IMG/VR virus record: IMGVR_UViG_3300047557_004250
Span: 1 to 31,388 of that record
Source of the DNA: a virus
Direction: 5' to 3' (one strand)
DNA length: 31,388 nucleotides
Shown here piece by piece: positions 18,845 to 28,971 of the stretch (positions are counted from its first letter, which is position 1; every line of letters starts with the position of its first letter). The position numbers were made by a program, and so were the translations under genes. A model generated the notes under the pieces. The model ran no database searches and was not told the DNA's origin. It saw nothing but the letters and a program-made list of their open reading frames with translations.

Positions 18845-19668
18845 CAACAGCAGCTATTGGTGAAGAGGGTTTCAGGTGGTTTATAGGTAAAGTTGAAGAT
18901 AGAGATGATCCCAAACAATTCGGAAGAGTCAGGGTAAGAATATACAATGTTCACCCTTTCACATCTAGTGGTGAGCCTGATACAGCAAAGGTTCCCAAGG
19001 ACCATCTTCCATGGGCTATGCCTATCAATTCTATACTGAGTGCGGGAATCATCAAAAACTTTGGTGGTGACTTCAAAAAAGATGGTGTAGGGTTAAGTAC
19101 TACAGGTCTATTGGTTGGATCGACTGTATTTGGATTCTTTGCAGATGGTAATGAATGTCAGATACCGTTGATCTTTGGTACTATTGCTGGTTTGGTTGGT
19201 GATGAAGAGGAAAACGAATTACCAAAAACCTCCTATGAGCAAAACAGTGTAGGAAACTTTAAAAATAATTTAAAAACTAACATTTCAATACCGTTTCCTG
19301 GTGAACCAGATTCTCCATATAATGCTAAATATCCTTATAACAAGAGTTTAAGAACAGAATCCGGTCATCTAGTTGAACTTGATGATACTCCTGGTGAAGA
19401 GCGCATTCATGTGATGCACAAGAACGGATCTTATGTCGAAATCGACAAAGAGGGTACAACCGTCATAAAATCTATGAAAGATAGATTTGATATCACTGTA
19501 GAGGATAACAATGTATACATTGGTGGTAATGCTAATGTGAAAATTGACGGTAATGTAACGATGTATGTAGATGGTAACGTGTTAACTAAAGTAAATGGAA
19601 CATATATTCTTGAGTCGCTAGGTAACATGATATTCAAAGCTCCAAGAGTAGATATTAACCCCACTTAA
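18841..19668 (+). CDS. 5: Central spike protein gp5-like, without lysozyme domain
   Basis: The 275-residue protein starts with an OB fold of gp5/VgrG type (FRWFIGKVEDRDDPKQFGRV, then VRIYNVHP) and ends with the beta-helix of repeating short strands (VYIGGNANVKIDGNVTMYVD). Between them is the ELDDTPGEERIHVMHKNGS segment of gp5/VgrG. The T4 lysozyme domain that sits between OB fold and helix (T4 gp5 is 575 aa) is absent. The spike would puncture the outer membrane when the sheath contracts; peptidoglycan cutting may rest with the tape-measure lysozyme-like domain. Confidence 0.88.
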   Translation: MTTAAIGEEGFRWFIGKVEDRDDPKQFGRVRVRIYNVHPFTSSGEPDTAKVPKDHLPWAMPINSILSAGIIKNFGGDFKKDGVGLSTTGLLVGSTVFGFFADGNECQIPLIFGTIAGLVGDEEENELPKTSYEQNSVGNFKNNLKTNISIPFPGEPDSPYNAKYPYNKSLRTESGHLVELDDTPGEERIHVMHKNGSYVEIDKEGTTVIKSMKDRFDITVEDNNVYIGGNANVKIDGNVTMYVDGNVLTKVNGTYILESLGNMIFKAPRVDINPT

Positions 19669-19677
19669 GGAAAAACA

Positions 19678-19974
19678 ATGCCAGGAGTTGTAAGAGCTTT
19701 TTTAGACAGTCATGTAGGCCATGCGTCACTGACTCCAAACCCCTTCCATAAGACGCCTTACGTGGAGGGTTCAGATGACGTGTTTGTAAATGGTATGCCG
19801 GTTGTCAGAGTGAATGATAAAACAGGATGCGGGGATCCTGCTGTGGGTGCTTCTTTCAATGTTTTTGTAAATGGGAGAGGTGTACATAGACAAGGTGATG
19901 CTACTGGTGGGCATGCTTCTTGGTTACCAAATGCAGCTGCTACTGGTTCAATGAATGTGTTTGTAAATGGCTAA
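19678..19974 (+). CDS. PAAR-repeat spike tip protein
   Basis: The 98-residue protein has the PAAR layout: two repeats of DVFVNGMPVVRVNDK and NVFVNGRGVHRQGD, with His at 13 and near 70-77 and Cys50 (TGCGDP) as candidate metal ligands. PAAR proteins form the sharp metal-bound tip of contractile spikes (as T4 gp5.4). It follows the spike gene by nine bases with AAGGAAAAACA as ribosome binding site, and overlaps the next gene by eight bases. Confidence 0.88.
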   Translation: MPGVVRAFLDSHVGHASLTPNPFHKTPYVEGSDDVFVNGMPVVRVNDKTGCGDPAVGASFNVFVNGRGVHRQGDATGGHASWLPNAAATGSMNVFVNG

Positions 19975-20224
19975 ACCAGATTATAGAGACATCTTACAGA
20001 GGTATGGTCAGGCAACAACTCCTGAAGAGAAGGCAGCTATTAAAAATGAGCTCAAGTTTACCGATCCATTGACTGCAGAAGAAATAGATTTATTCGAGTA
20101 TGTTGCTACTGGTTATCTTGAGACACCGGTGCAAAAAATACTCGATGAGAATCCATATCCTGGAGACGGTAAAACAAAATTGAGATCTTATGTTGGTGTT
20201 TATTACAGTACAACTCAGCCATGA
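19967..20224 (+). CDS. Hypothetical structural-operon protein, 85 aa
   Basis: The acidic, helical protein contains LKFTDPLTAEEIDLFEYVATGY and ETPVQKILDE. It has no membrane segment. Its place between the PAAR tip and fibre-type genes suggests a baseplate or chaperone role. I recall similar proteins in other T4-like phages of aquatic bacteria but no function. Start and stop overlap neighbours by a few bases. Confidence 0.55.
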   Translation: MAKPDYRDILQRYGQATTPEEKAAIKNELKFTDPLTAEEIDLFEYVATGYLETPVQKILDENPYPGDGKTKLRSYVGVYYSTTQP

Positions 20225-20604
20225 CAATAACAAGAAGAATAATCAAAGGATCATCTCTTACATATGAAGAGATGGATGAAAATTTTAGAGATTTGAGATT
20301 TGACACAACATTAGATAGGGTCACAGAAAATGGTAATGTGACAAATAATAACATTACAGTAAGAGATATTGTTGCCGCTAATATTGTTGCCAACAATATA
20401 ACAGTTCTAAATCAAAGTCCGAGTTTGACTGTAGCAGCTATCAATTCCGGTATCGTTAGAACTGTCTTTGTTGAGTACTCTTCAAACGTATCTCAGAACA
20501 CAATAGTAAGCAGTGGTAGATCTGCAACAGCTGGTGGACCAATCGATATTGATACTGGAGTAGTTCTAACTATTGAAGATGGTGGAACTTTAACAATCAC
20601 ATGA
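20221..20604 (+). CDS. Short tail-fibre-like structural protein, 127 aa
   Basis: The N-terminus TRRIIKGSSLTYEEMDENFRDL is the adhesin/fibre start seen in many tail fibre genes (KGSxLTxxExDxNF). It is followed by a repeating Asn/Val/Thr-rich stretch (NGNVTNNNITVRD, IVANNITVLN) of beta-solenoid look and a glycine-rich end with TIEDGGTLTIT. It may be a short fibre base or a fibre-attachment protein. No receptor-binding domain is seen. Confidence 0.6.
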   Translation: MTITRRIIKGSSLTYEEMDENFRDLRFDTTLDRVTENGNVTNNNITVRDIVAANIVANNITVLNQSPSLTVAAINSGIVRTVFVEYSSNVSQNTIVSSGRSATAGGPIDIDTGVVLTIEDGGTLTIT

Positions 20605-20611
20605 GGAACAA

Positions 20612-21361
20612 ATGAGTTTATTAAGATTAAACGCTATTAAAAACGCAAGTGCCACACCCAATAATATGACCCTTCATACGAACGGGTCGGTTACATTTTC
20701 AAATAGTGTCATTGTTGGTGGGTCTTTTTCGTACGACTCTCAAACATCCAATACCGTATCTGCTAACAGTTTAACCTGTAACACTGCAACAATCAATACA
20801 GACTTAAATATTGGTACAGTAACTGGATTTCCATTTTTTGATGGTATGGTTGTGCAGACAATTTTAAAAAGAGTAGATACAAGAACTGATTATCTAACTG
20901 GTACTACGGATGGTTTTCAGCAAGCAATAATTACAGAGCTGTCTGCTAATATCACTCCAAAATTTACTACAAGTATCATAACTTGTGAATATTGGATACA
21001 TGGAGAGGCTAATGATGCTGGTGGTTCTCAGAGTGTATGGAGAGTGTATAAGAATAATTCAAAGATAACCACAGCTGGATACGAGTCTTACAATAACGTA
21101 GCGGGGAATGTTAGATATTCTGGCATTGCAGGAAGTAATTTTGATAACAATTCTGATTCCACACTTCAAACCATCAGAATATTTTACTATGATAAACCTA
21201 ACACTACATCAGAAATCAGTTATCAACCTGTATTTGTCAATTCTACTGGTGCTACGCAATTTACTTTTAAACTAAACAGAACTTTTGCCAATATTGGTAC
21301 AGATAATTATGAGAATGCAGTCAGCTTTGTAAGACTAACAGAAATATACTCTTCAACATAA
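20612..21361 (+). CDS. Putative tail fibre/virion structural protein, 249 aa
   Basis: The first 70 residues are a repetitive Asn/Thr/Ser-rich region (NTVSANSLTCNTATINTDLN) as found in fibre shafts; the remaining 170 residues look like a globular beta domain (TRTDYLTGTTDGFQQAII, then FVNSTGATQFTFKLNRTF) of jelly-roll style that could bind a receptor. The family is not firmly recognised. ATG 20612 has GAGGAA six bases upstream. The gene sits between the fibre-like protein and gp25. Confidence 0.6.
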   Translation: MSLLRLNAIKNASATPNNMTLHTNGSVTFSNSVIVGGSFSYDSQTSNTVSANSLTCNTATINTDLNIGTVTGFPFFDGMVVQTILKRVDTRTDYLTGTTDGFQQAIITELSANITPKFTTSIITCEYWIHGEANDAGGSQSVWRVYKNNSKITTAGYESYNNVAGNVRYSGIAGSNFDNNSDSTLQTIRIFYYDKPNTTSEISYQPVFVNSTGATQFTFKLNRTFANIGTDNYENAVSFVRLTEIYSST

Positions 21362-21362
21362 A

Positions 21363-21782
21363 ATGGCATACGCAGATAAATTTACAGTCACATCTCTCAA
21401 AACAGAAAGATATAGTGACTTCTATAACAACTTCGATAAAAATTTTGGATCTGGTGACCTTGCTAGAAAAACTAATGAAGATTCGATAGTGAATTCTCTC
21501 AAGAATATTATATTTACTAACAAGGGTGAGCGTCCATTTTTTCCTGAATTTGGATGTAACATCAGAGGGTTACTATTTGAAAACTTTAGTCAGTTTTTGG
21601 CTGATACAATTAAATCAGAAATTCAGACTGCAATACAGAATTTTGAACCGAGAATTACAGCACTCAATATAACGGTTAAAGATGATTCTAATAATAATGG
21701 ATTCAGATTATATCTGTATTTCACCACAATAAATAATACTGAAACTGCGTCAGTAAACTTTCTCCTAAGAAGAATAAGATAA
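21363..21782 (+). CDS. 25: Baseplate wedge gp25
   Basis: The 139-residue product has the gp25 family core: SIVNSLKNIIFTNKGERPFFP, EFGCNIRGLLFENF and the conserved EPR (NFEPRITALNI). gp25 is the wedge protein of contractile injection systems related to lysozyme in fold name only, with no catalysis needed; it primes sheath assembly with gp53 and gp6. It directly precedes gp6, as is usual. Confidence 0.93.
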   Translation: MAYADKFTVTSLKTERYSDFYNNFDKNFGSGDLARKTNEDSIVNSLKNIIFTNKGERPFFPEFGCNIRGLLFENFSQFLADTIKSEIQTAIQNFEPRITALNITVKDDSNNNGFRLYLYFTTINNTETASVNFLLRRIR

Positions 21783-23573
21783 ATGGCAAATTCATCTGTA
21801 AATCTAGTCAATCTTGATTTTGACTCTATCAAAGCATCATTAAAAAGCCATCTAAGATCACAATCAAGATTTCAGGATTATGATTTTGAGGGATCAAATA
21901 TGAGCGTCCTCTTGGACGTCCTCGCTTACAACTCTTACCTGAACTCTTTCTATCTTAACATGATCTCAAGTGAAATGTTCTTGGATAGTGCTCAGTTACG
22001 TGACAGTGTTGTATCACATGCTAAAGAGCTCAACTATCTTCCAAGATCATTTAGATCTGCAGTTGCCAACGTAAACATTTCTATCACCCCATCAACGTCA
22101 GTAAGCTCCGTGGTGATTCCTGCTAAGACTTCGTTCACATCAAGGTTAGGTGCAAATAACTATAACTTTGTTACATCAGAAGCTATTGCATTGACTGTTG
22201 CTAACAATGGAACATTTACAGCTACAAATGTAAATTTATACGAGGGGTCGTATGTTACCGATACGTTTGTCAAAAATGGTGTTGATTCTAACCAGAGATT
22301 TGTTCTTACGAACCCTAACATAGATACTACAAGCATAGAAATATTAGTTTCTGAGGATAGTGGATCTTCAAACTTAGTATATACTCAAGCATTTTCACTA
22401 TACGGCCTTTCAACGAATTCTTATGCGTTTTTTGTTCAAGGAGCTCAGGATGATACTTATGAGGTGATGTTCGGGGATGGTTTCACTGGAAGACCTCCAA
22501 AAAGTTCAGCTATAATTGAAGTAACTTACAGGGTATGTAACGGAGAGCTACCTAACGGTGCAGATACTTTTGTGAACAACTCTTCCATCGACGGTCACTC
22601 TAATGTCGCAGTTATCTTAAACTCAGCAGCAACAAGTGGTTCAATTTCAGAATCCATTGATTCAATCAAATTCAATGCTCCTAGAAGTTTTCAAACACAA
22701 GAAAGAGCAATCACAGAAAATGATTACAAGTTTCTTCTACAAAGAGAGTTTCCTGAAATCCAAGCAATATCTGTATATGGTGGGGAGAAAGAAGATCCAC
22801 CTCAATATGGTAAAGTTTATCTTGCAATCGATATTGAAGGAGCCGATGGAATTTCAGATAGTAAAAAACAAGTATATAATGCATACTTGGAGGACAAAGT
22901 TCCATTAGGATTCACTACAGAAATAGTACCACCTTCTTTTGTTTTCCTTGATGTTGATTCAACTGTAAAATATAATTATAATATAACTACTCTATCCGAT
23001 AATCAAATTAAAACTAGAGTGTTGAATGCTATCAGTTCTTTTAACTCTAACAATCTTAACGATTTTAACACCACATTCAGGTATAGTAAATTTGTTACCG
23101 CAATAGACGGAGCCGACGGTTCAATACTCAACAATGATACAATTGTTACTCCTTTCATTTTATTGAATCCTATCACGTTCACTCCTTCGAGCTTCTCACT
23201 TAATTTCAATACTGAGGTTTTGATTACAACTCCTACTACTGATACACATCCAGCATCATCTGAGCGAGGTGTGTATTCAACTAATTTTGTTTATCAAGGA
23301 TTTACTTGTCAACTAGAGGATGATGGTATTGGTAACATACGAATCATGAAAATTAACACCGATGGAACCCATACAAAAATTATTAATATTGGTACAGTTG
23401 ATTATAATTCAGGAAAAATCATCATTACTGGTTTAAATGTTTCTTCCTATGCGGGATCTGGAATTAAACTATATGTGAAACCAGTTAGTTTTGATTACAC
23501 AGTATCTCTAAGAAACATACTTACAATCAATCCTTCAGATATCAACGTAACAATGCTTCCAATTAGGTCATGA
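21783..23573 (+). CDS. 6: Baseplate wedge gp6
   Basis: The 596-residue protein opens LVNLDFDSIKASLKSHLRSQ and continues with FEGSNMSVLLDVLAYNSYLN, the hallmark of gp6/gpJ wedge proteins, then VMFGDGFTGRPPKSSAIIEV and the AITENDYKFLLQREFPEIQ segment. gp6 dimers form the ring that ties the wedges together. Length is a little under T4 gp6 (660 aa). It overlaps the next gene by four bases. Confidence 0.92.
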   Translation: MANSSVNLVNLDFDSIKASLKSHLRSQSRFQDYDFEGSNMSVLLDVLAYNSYLNSFYLNMISSEMFLDSAQLRDSVVSHAKELNYLPRSFRSAVANVNISITPSTSVSSVVIPAKTSFTSRLGANNYNFVTSEAIALTVANNGTFTATNVNLYEGSYVTDTFVKNGVDSNQRFVLTNPNIDTTSIEILVSEDSGSSNLVYTQAFSLYGLSTNSYAFFVQGAQDDTYEVMFGDGFTGRPPKSSAIIEVTYRVCNGELPNGADTFVNNSSIDGHSNVAVILNSAATSGSISESIDSIKFNAPRSFQTQERAITENDYKFLLQREFPEIQAISVYGGEKEDPPQYGKVYLAIDIEGADGISDSKKQVYNAYLEDKVPLGFTTEIVPPSFVFLDVDSTVKYNYNITTLSDNQIKTRVLNAISSFNSNNLNDFNTTFRYSKFVTAIDGADGSILNNDTIVTPFILLNPITFTPSSFSLNFNTEVLITTPTTDTHPASSERGVYSTNFVYQGFTCQLEDDGIGNIRIMKINTDGTHTKIINIGTVDYNSGKIIITGLNVSSYAGSGIKLYVKPVSFDYTVSLRNILTINPSDINVTMLPIRS

Positions 23574-26500
23574 AAGAAATAGAAGACAATATCAGTGTAC
23601 TGATTCAAAATCACTTCCCAGAGTTCTATAAGGAAAGTGGTGATAACCTCATTGCTTTTGTAAAAGAATACTACGACTGGGCGCTGCAGACGAATAATCA
23701 TCTGTATCATTCTAGGAAGTTACTGGATTATAGAGATATTGATAAAACCGTAGATGATTTTCTTTTTCATTTTGAAGAAAAATATTTAAAGGGTGCCCCT
23801 GTTAGTTTTCAAAGATCCAGGTTTGATATAAAACATATTATTGACATATACAGAGCTAAAGGATCGGAGCAAGGTACAAAACTATTTTTTAATAGAGTGT
23901 TTGGTGACCCTTCCACAGAAGTTTATTTTCCTGGAAAGGATGTTCTGAGAGCATCTGATGGACAGTGGTATATCCCAAGATACTTAGAGGTAGAGATAGC
24001 TGATAAGACTTCTTCGTTCTTAGGAAGGTTGATTACTGGATCTGCTTCAGGAGCAACAGCGTTTGTTGAGGGAGTAAGTAGAAAAGTTATTAATGGAAAA
24101 TACATTGATGTACTTTATCTCTCTAATATTAGTGGATCTTTTGATTTTGGTGAAATCATTACCCAAGATGGATTTCTTGATGGTTGTCCAAAAGTAGTTG
24201 GTTCACTTACGTCAATAACGATTGTAGATTCAGGAAGAGAATTCGCTGTAGGAGATGTAGTAGATGTAGTGTCTAGTAGACGAGGCAAATTGGGTAAAGC
24301 AAGAGTAGATGAGGTGGGAAGATCTACTGGAAAGGTAACCTTCAACTTAGTTGATGGTGGGTCTGGATACAGATTAACAACTGTACCAGAAGTAGCAACC
24401 AGAATGCTATTGTTAAAAAATATTGTACCCTCAAGTGTATATGCACCAAATTTTGTTGAAGATGAAATAGTATATCAACCTTTAATTAATATAGTATTCA
24501 CAACAGCCAACACTGTATTCAACGTTGGAGATCTAGTTACAGGATCTAATTCTACAGCAGATGTAAGTACTGGTAGGGTCGTTGGTAGATCTCAAATTGC
24601 AATCACAGGTACAGTTACTGCTACTTCCACATCAAATGTCGTGATTGGAACAAACACTAATTTCACCACAGCACTTCAAAGTGGTGACTATATCAGGTTT
24701 CAATCAAATAATACCATTTTTCGGGTGAGAACTGCTAATGGTATAACTAATGCAACGCATCTCTTCCTAACGACTAATGGTCCTGATGTAACAGCAAACA
24801 CTGTTGTTCCTGCTAATGGAACATTGAGAATGGTACCAATAACTGGTTCATTTACAGACGCTGATAGAATAAAAAATACAACAGCATTAATTACAGGAAC
24901 TGCTAATTCAACTGCATATGGTACTGTCATGGGAGTGAATAGTACTGCTATTGGATTAGTAGATGTAGTTAATACATTCACACCTAATAATTATAATTAC
25001 ATTTATGGAGCAGTATCCAATGTTTATGCCAATGTAGATGTTATTGGTACAGGATCTTCCGCTGGATTTGAGATTGGTAGTCTTACAGATGAAGAAAGCG
25101 TTTATCTCAATACAGACATTATTGGATCAAATAACTCTATTATTCTTACAGCTCTCTCTGGTACAGTTTCCTCAAATGTAAACAGTGCTCAGGTAAATGG
25201 AACAAGTACTTCATTTACCACGGAAATTTATAGAGGAGATTATGTAAAGTTCTCTGGTAATAATACCATATTTCAAGTTAACAATGTAACTAATAACACT
25301 GTGTTATTTTTAACTACTAATGGTCCTGACTCTTCAGCTAATATATTAAGTCACAGTAATGGCACTTACAAAAATATTTTCTTGGATTCATTTAGGTATG
25401 GATTTCCAAAACTACCTCAAGCTAATCTCTCCTCTATTCTGAATCTAGCTTTGGATTTAGATGTGTTCCAAATAGGAACAATAGCTTCTTTAACTAATAT
25501 TAATCCAGGTTCTGATTATAATGTTTCTCCTTTTTTGAGAGTCAGAGATGCTGGTATAGCAGGATTCAATAGAAGAGATCTTCATATTGATGTTAACAAT
25601 CAATCCGGAGTTTTTGTGAATGGGGAAGAAATAGTTCAAAATTTCAGTACTCCTTCCGTTTCAATGTCTTTGAGTGGATCAAATAGTTCATTCACTCTAA
25701 CAGAAACAGTCACTCAGGATATTGGTGCTAGTAACTCGTACGGATCAGTTGTAACTGCCAACCTTACAAACGTTAAGTTATCAACATCAAACACGTTTGT
25801 GAATTCTACGTTACAGTCTGTTGCTGCTGGAACTGTTGAAGGAAATACAAACAGTGCACAGGTGAATGGTACTGGCACTTCATTTACTTCAGAGTTCACC
25901 CAGGGTGATTATATTAAATTCAGTGGAAACAATTTAATTTTCGAAGTTGATAGTGTATCAAACGATACAATTTTAACTCTTACAACCAATTGTGCGAGCA
26001 TTGGAGCCGGGAATACGGTACAAAGAGTTACGGAAGTTGCTGTTGGTCTAACTTCTAATAAAATATTCTTTGTTAATGTTGCTACTACAGATACAATACT
26101 TTCTCTGTCTAGAGGAAGAGTGTTGTCATCAAACGCTGATCAAGGATTTGTAAATGTCAAAAGAAAAACATTTAACCAATCTTTTACTCCAAACGTAGTA
26201 ATAACAGGAACTACTTCAGGCGCTACAGCAAATGTAGTCTCAATTACACAAATAGCTAACTCATCATTAATGGGATACAATGCAAATGTCACATCTATAG
26301 CAGGAACTGTTAATGGATCTATCCAATCCACTTCTATTATAAATTCTGGCTACGCATATGAAGAAGATGAAATAGTTACCCTCTCTACTGAAGGTAATCA
26401 GTATGTCGCTACAGGACTATCAAGATTATTGAGAGAAGGAACCGGTGAAGGAAGATTTTTATCAACAAGAGGATTTTTAAACAGTGATAAATATATTCAT

Positions 26501-26683
26501 GATGGTGATTACTATCAGGCATTTTCTTACGAGGTTCAATCTTCCTTAGGATTGGAAGTTTATTCAGATACGCTCAAAAAACTTCTACATGTTGCTGGAA
26601 CAAAGCTATTTGGCAGGGTTATCAGAGTATCATCAGCGAACGCTCAAATCACAACTGAAGGGGTTATTACAACTTTAAGCTAA
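23570..26683 (+). CDS. 7: Baseplate wedge gp7-like, with tandem beta modules
   Basis: This 1037-residue protein (T4 gp7: 1032) has the expected N-terminus for the group (LIQNHFPEFYKESGDNLIAF, then KEYYDWALQ and DIIDIYRAKGSEQG-like wording) and sits between gp6 and gp8 as in T4. Residues about 345-820 contain three copies of a module of about 65 residues with VNGTGTSFTSEFTQGDYIKF, SGNNLIFEV and LTLTTN as its core, and other Gly-rich beta segments. The C-terminus (YYQAFSYEVQSSLGLEVYSD) returns to a conserved form. In the baseplate gp7 is a peripheral wedge protein; the modules may face outward. Confidence 0.8.
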   Translation: MKEIEDNISVLIQNHFPEFYKESGDNLIAFVKEYYDWALQTNNHLYHSRKLLDYRDIDKTVDDFLFHFEEKYLKGAPVSFQRSRFDIKHIIDIYRAKGSEQGTKLFFNRVFGDPSTEVYFPGKDVLRASDGQWYIPRYLEVEIADKTSSFLGRLITGSASGATAFVEGVSRKVINGKYIDVLYLSNISGSFDFGEIITQDGFLDGCPKVVGSLTSITIVDSGREFAVGDVVDVVSSRRGKLGKARVDEVGRSTGKVTFNLVDGGSGYRLTTVPEVATRMLLLKNIVPSSVYAPNFVEDEIVYQPLINIVFTTANTVFNVGDLVTGSNSTADVSTGRVVGRSQIAITGTVTATSTSNVVIGTNTNFTTALQSGDYIRFQSNNTIFRVRTANGITNATHLFLTTNGPDVTANTVVPANGTLRMVPITGSFTDADRIKNTTALITGTANSTAYGTVMGVNSTAIGLVDVVNTFTPNNYNYIYGAVSNVYANVDVIGTGSSAGFEIGSLTDEESVYLNTDIIGSNNSIILTALSGTVSSNVNSAQVNGTSTSFTTEIYRGDYVKFSGNNTIFQVNNVTNNTVLFLTTNGPDSSANILSHSNGTYKNIFLDSFRYGFPKLPQANLSSILNLALDLDVFQIGTIASLTNINPGSDYNVSPFLRVRDAGIAGFNRRDLHIDVNNQSGVFVNGEEIVQNFSTPSVSMSLSGSNSSFTLTETVTQDIGASNSYGSVVTANLTNVKLSTSNTFVNSTLQSVAAGTVEGNTNSAQVNGTGTSFTSEFTQGDYIKFSGNNLIFEVDSVSNDTILTLTTNCASIGAGNTVQRVTEVAVGLTSNKIFFVNVATTDTILSLSRGRVLSSNADQGFVNVKRKTFNQSFTPNVVITGTTSGATANVVSITQIANSSLMGYNANVTSIAGTVNGSIQSTSIINSGYAYEEDEIVTLSTEGNQYVATGLSRLLREGTGEGRFLSTRGFLNSDKYIHDGDYYQAFSYEVQSSLGLEVYSDTLKKLLHVAGTKLFGRVIRVSSANAQITTEGVITTLS
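24606..26030 (+). repeat. Three divergent copies of a beta module in gp7
   Basis: Copies lie at about 24606-24800, 25160-25350 and 25822-25990. Each reads as a glycine-rich turn, a G-T-x-T-x-F-T motif, G-D-Y-[IV]-[RK]-F, a N-N-x-I-F-x-V strand and L-x-L-T-T-N. A fourth copy begins at about 31268 in the last gene. They diverge at the DNA level, so the duplication is old. Confidence 0.7.
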
Positions 26684-28959
26684 TGAGTACATTAATTACA
26701 AATAATTTAAAATTATTTTCAAGCGATAATTTTGTTGAATCCTTTACAGAACCTGGATTCAACATTTATTATATGTTTGTAGGTAATCCGCTTCCTTTTA
26801 CAAACGATAATTCTCCTCCACAATTGTATGATAATATTGATACAACGAATGTAAAAGTATTTGAAAATATGATCTATGGTAAGAGAATAACATCTAACGA
26901 TATTGTGAAGCTTATCAGAAGAACTGATTGGACAAGTGGAGAGGTTTATCAGAAATACACCCATGACAATACTAACCTCTTCAACGAAGATTTTTTTGTT
27001 ATGGTAGACGAAACGACCAGTTATTCGGTTTTCAAATGTCTTGATAATAATGGCGGAGCAAATTCTACTGATGCTCCTCTGTTAACAGAAACTTCTGCTG
27101 ACGATGACTTTTACTTCACTAGCGATGGGTATCAGTGGAAGTACATGTATTCAATAACTCCTTCGCAATTATCAAAATTTGGAACTACAGACTACATTCC
27201 AGTGTTCGTCAATCAGAATGTAGTAAGTAATGCTGTTGGTGGCTCAATTGATAATATCCAGGTGACCTTTGGAGGAATTGGTTACGCGTCCTATGCAAGT
27301 GGAACATTTCAAGAGGTACAAGTTGGCGGTAGTGAAACAACTTTTAAAATTGATCCTTCATCATCTTCAAGTAACGCTAATTTTTATACTGGTTGTGCCA
27401 TAAAGATTACAAGTGGTGTTGGAAGTGGTCAGCTTCGTAAAATTACATCTTATACGGTAGTTGGAGCTACTAGAACAATTACAACAGATCTTGAGTTTGA
27501 TCCACCACCAACTACATCATCGGGTTATGAGATCACTCCATTTGTTACTATAAGTGGTGATGGATCAAATGCGTCAGCAAGAGCAATTGTTAATGCTACA
27601 AGTAACACAATTTATAGAATTGAGGTTGTCGATAGGGGTATTAACTATTCTTACGCTGACGTTGTGGTAACAGGTAACACCGGAACTGCTTCACCAACAC
27701 CAGAAAACACAGCAACTGCAAAGGTAATCATAAGTCCAAAGGGTGGACATGGTAGTAATGCTGCAGCTGAGCTCGGCTGCCATAATGTTGGAATCAGTGT
27801 CGAATTTGATAGTGCAGTATCAGGTAATAAGATTGTTGATGAAAATGATTTTAGGTCCATTGGCATCATCAAAGACCCACTATTTTCAAATGTTCAGATT
27901 GGATCCTCAATAGGTGATAGGAGCGGTACATTTGTAGATGGAGAAGTAATTACGCAGACGTCTGGTTTTGAAGTAGCAGGTATTGTTATAACCAGTCCTG
28001 GGTCTGGTTACACTGCAAATGCAACGGTAACAATTACTGGTACAAATATTACTCCAGTTTCAGCTAATGCATCAAGTAATTCATCAGGAAAAATATCTGC
28101 AATCAACATAGCTAATAATGGTTCTGGTTATGAATCAGTCCCTTCAGTTAGTATTTCTGCACCGTTGGCTCTGAGCTTCAATGCTCAATCAGCTGTTGAT
28201 GGGTCTTCAGATTTCATTACAATATCCGGACACAAATTTCAAGATAATGATTATGTTAAGTACCTAGTAGCTTCTGGAAATACATCCCTGACGAACCTTG
28301 CAAACAACACGTCGTACTGGGTTGTTTCATCAAACTCTAGTGGTGTCAAATTAGCCACTACAAGAGAAGGATCACCAATCAATCTTTCACCAGGTGCTGT
28401 CAGTGAAACAGGTCATACATTGACTGGTCAAACAGCAACAGCAACGGCAGTGCTAGATTTAGATAGTATCGTAACTGCATGTGGAGTAATAACAGTAGTA
28501 GATACTAATTATATCAGGGTTACCAACGCTTATGGATTTTTCACGACAGGTAGTTTAATTATTGGTGAAACATCAGGTGCAAGTTCACCTGTTTCGAATG
28601 TAACCCAGCCATCATCTTACTTTGATCAAACCTTCAAGATTGTTGCAACTCAACCATCACCACCATTTCAGGAAGATGAGTTGGTCGTGCAATCTACAAA
28701 TGCAAACGGTTATGTGTATTCTGCAAATTCTTCAACTATGAGAATTGTGAATAAAAAGGGTGTGTTTAATAAAAGCGAGGTTGGGGGAACTACATACTAT
28801 GTTGATGGTATAACATCTGGAGTACAGGCTGAGATCACAGGAACGATAGAGGGAGATCTTGTGAGAGGTACTGGAGATGTAATATATATGGAAAATTTCA
28901 CACCAATAACAAAAACTGGTGGGCAAAAAGAAACTTTCAAACTTATTTTAGATTTTTAA
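26683..28959 (+). CDS. 8: Baseplate wedge gp8-like, extended
   Basis: The N-terminal half has the gp8 signature (ESFTEPGFNIYYMFVGNPLPF, then VFKCLDNNGGANS and YSITPSQLSKFGTTDYIPVF). T4 gp8 is 334 residues; here the protein is 758, and the extra length consists of Gly/Thr-rich beta segments with GSGY motifs (SPGSGYTANATVTI, NNGSGYESVPSVSI) and a HKFQDNDYVKYL module that also occurs in the next gene. The C-terminus (KTGGQKETFKLILDF) is conserved-looking. It starts at an ATG overlapping the gp7 stop. Confidence 0.82.
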   Translation: MSTLITNNLKLFSSDNFVESFTEPGFNIYYMFVGNPLPFTNDNSPPQLYDNIDTTNVKVFENMIYGKRITSNDIVKLIRRTDWTSGEVYQKYTHDNTNLFNEDFFVMVDETTSYSVFKCLDNNGGANSTDAPLLTETSADDDFYFTSDGYQWKYMYSITPSQLSKFGTTDYIPVFVNQNVVSNAVGGSIDNIQVTFGGIGYASYASGTFQEVQVGGSETTFKIDPSSSSSNANFYTGCAIKITSGVGSGQLRKITSYTVVGATRTITTDLEFDPPPTTSSGYEITPFVTISGDGSNASARAIVNATSNTIYRIEVVDRGINYSYADVVVTGNTGTASPTPENTATAKVIISPKGGHGSNAAAELGCHNVGISVEFDSAVSGNKIVDENDFRSIGIIKDPLFSNVQIGSSIGDRSGTFVDGEVITQTSGFEVAGIVITSPGSGYTANATVTITGTNITPVSANASSNSSGKISAINIANNGSGYESVPSVSISAPLALSFNAQSAVDGSSDFITISGHKFQDNDYVKYLVASGNTSLTNLANNTSYWVVSSNSSGVKLATTREGSPINLSPGAVSETGHTLTGQTATATAVLDLDSIVTACGVITVVDTNYIRVTNAYGFFTTGSLIIGETSGASSPVSNVTQPSSYFDQTFKIVATQPSPPFQEDELVVQSTNANGYVYSANSSTMRIVNKKGVFNKSEVGGTTYYVDGITSGVQAEITGTIEGDLVRGTGDVIYMENFTPITKTGGQKETFKLILDF

Positions 28960-28971
28960 TTAGAGGAACAA

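Noticed and set aside
24606-26030. DNA-level tandem repeat or CRISPR-like array
   Set aside because: The repeats are visible only at protein level, are irregularly spaced and lie inside one long open frame.
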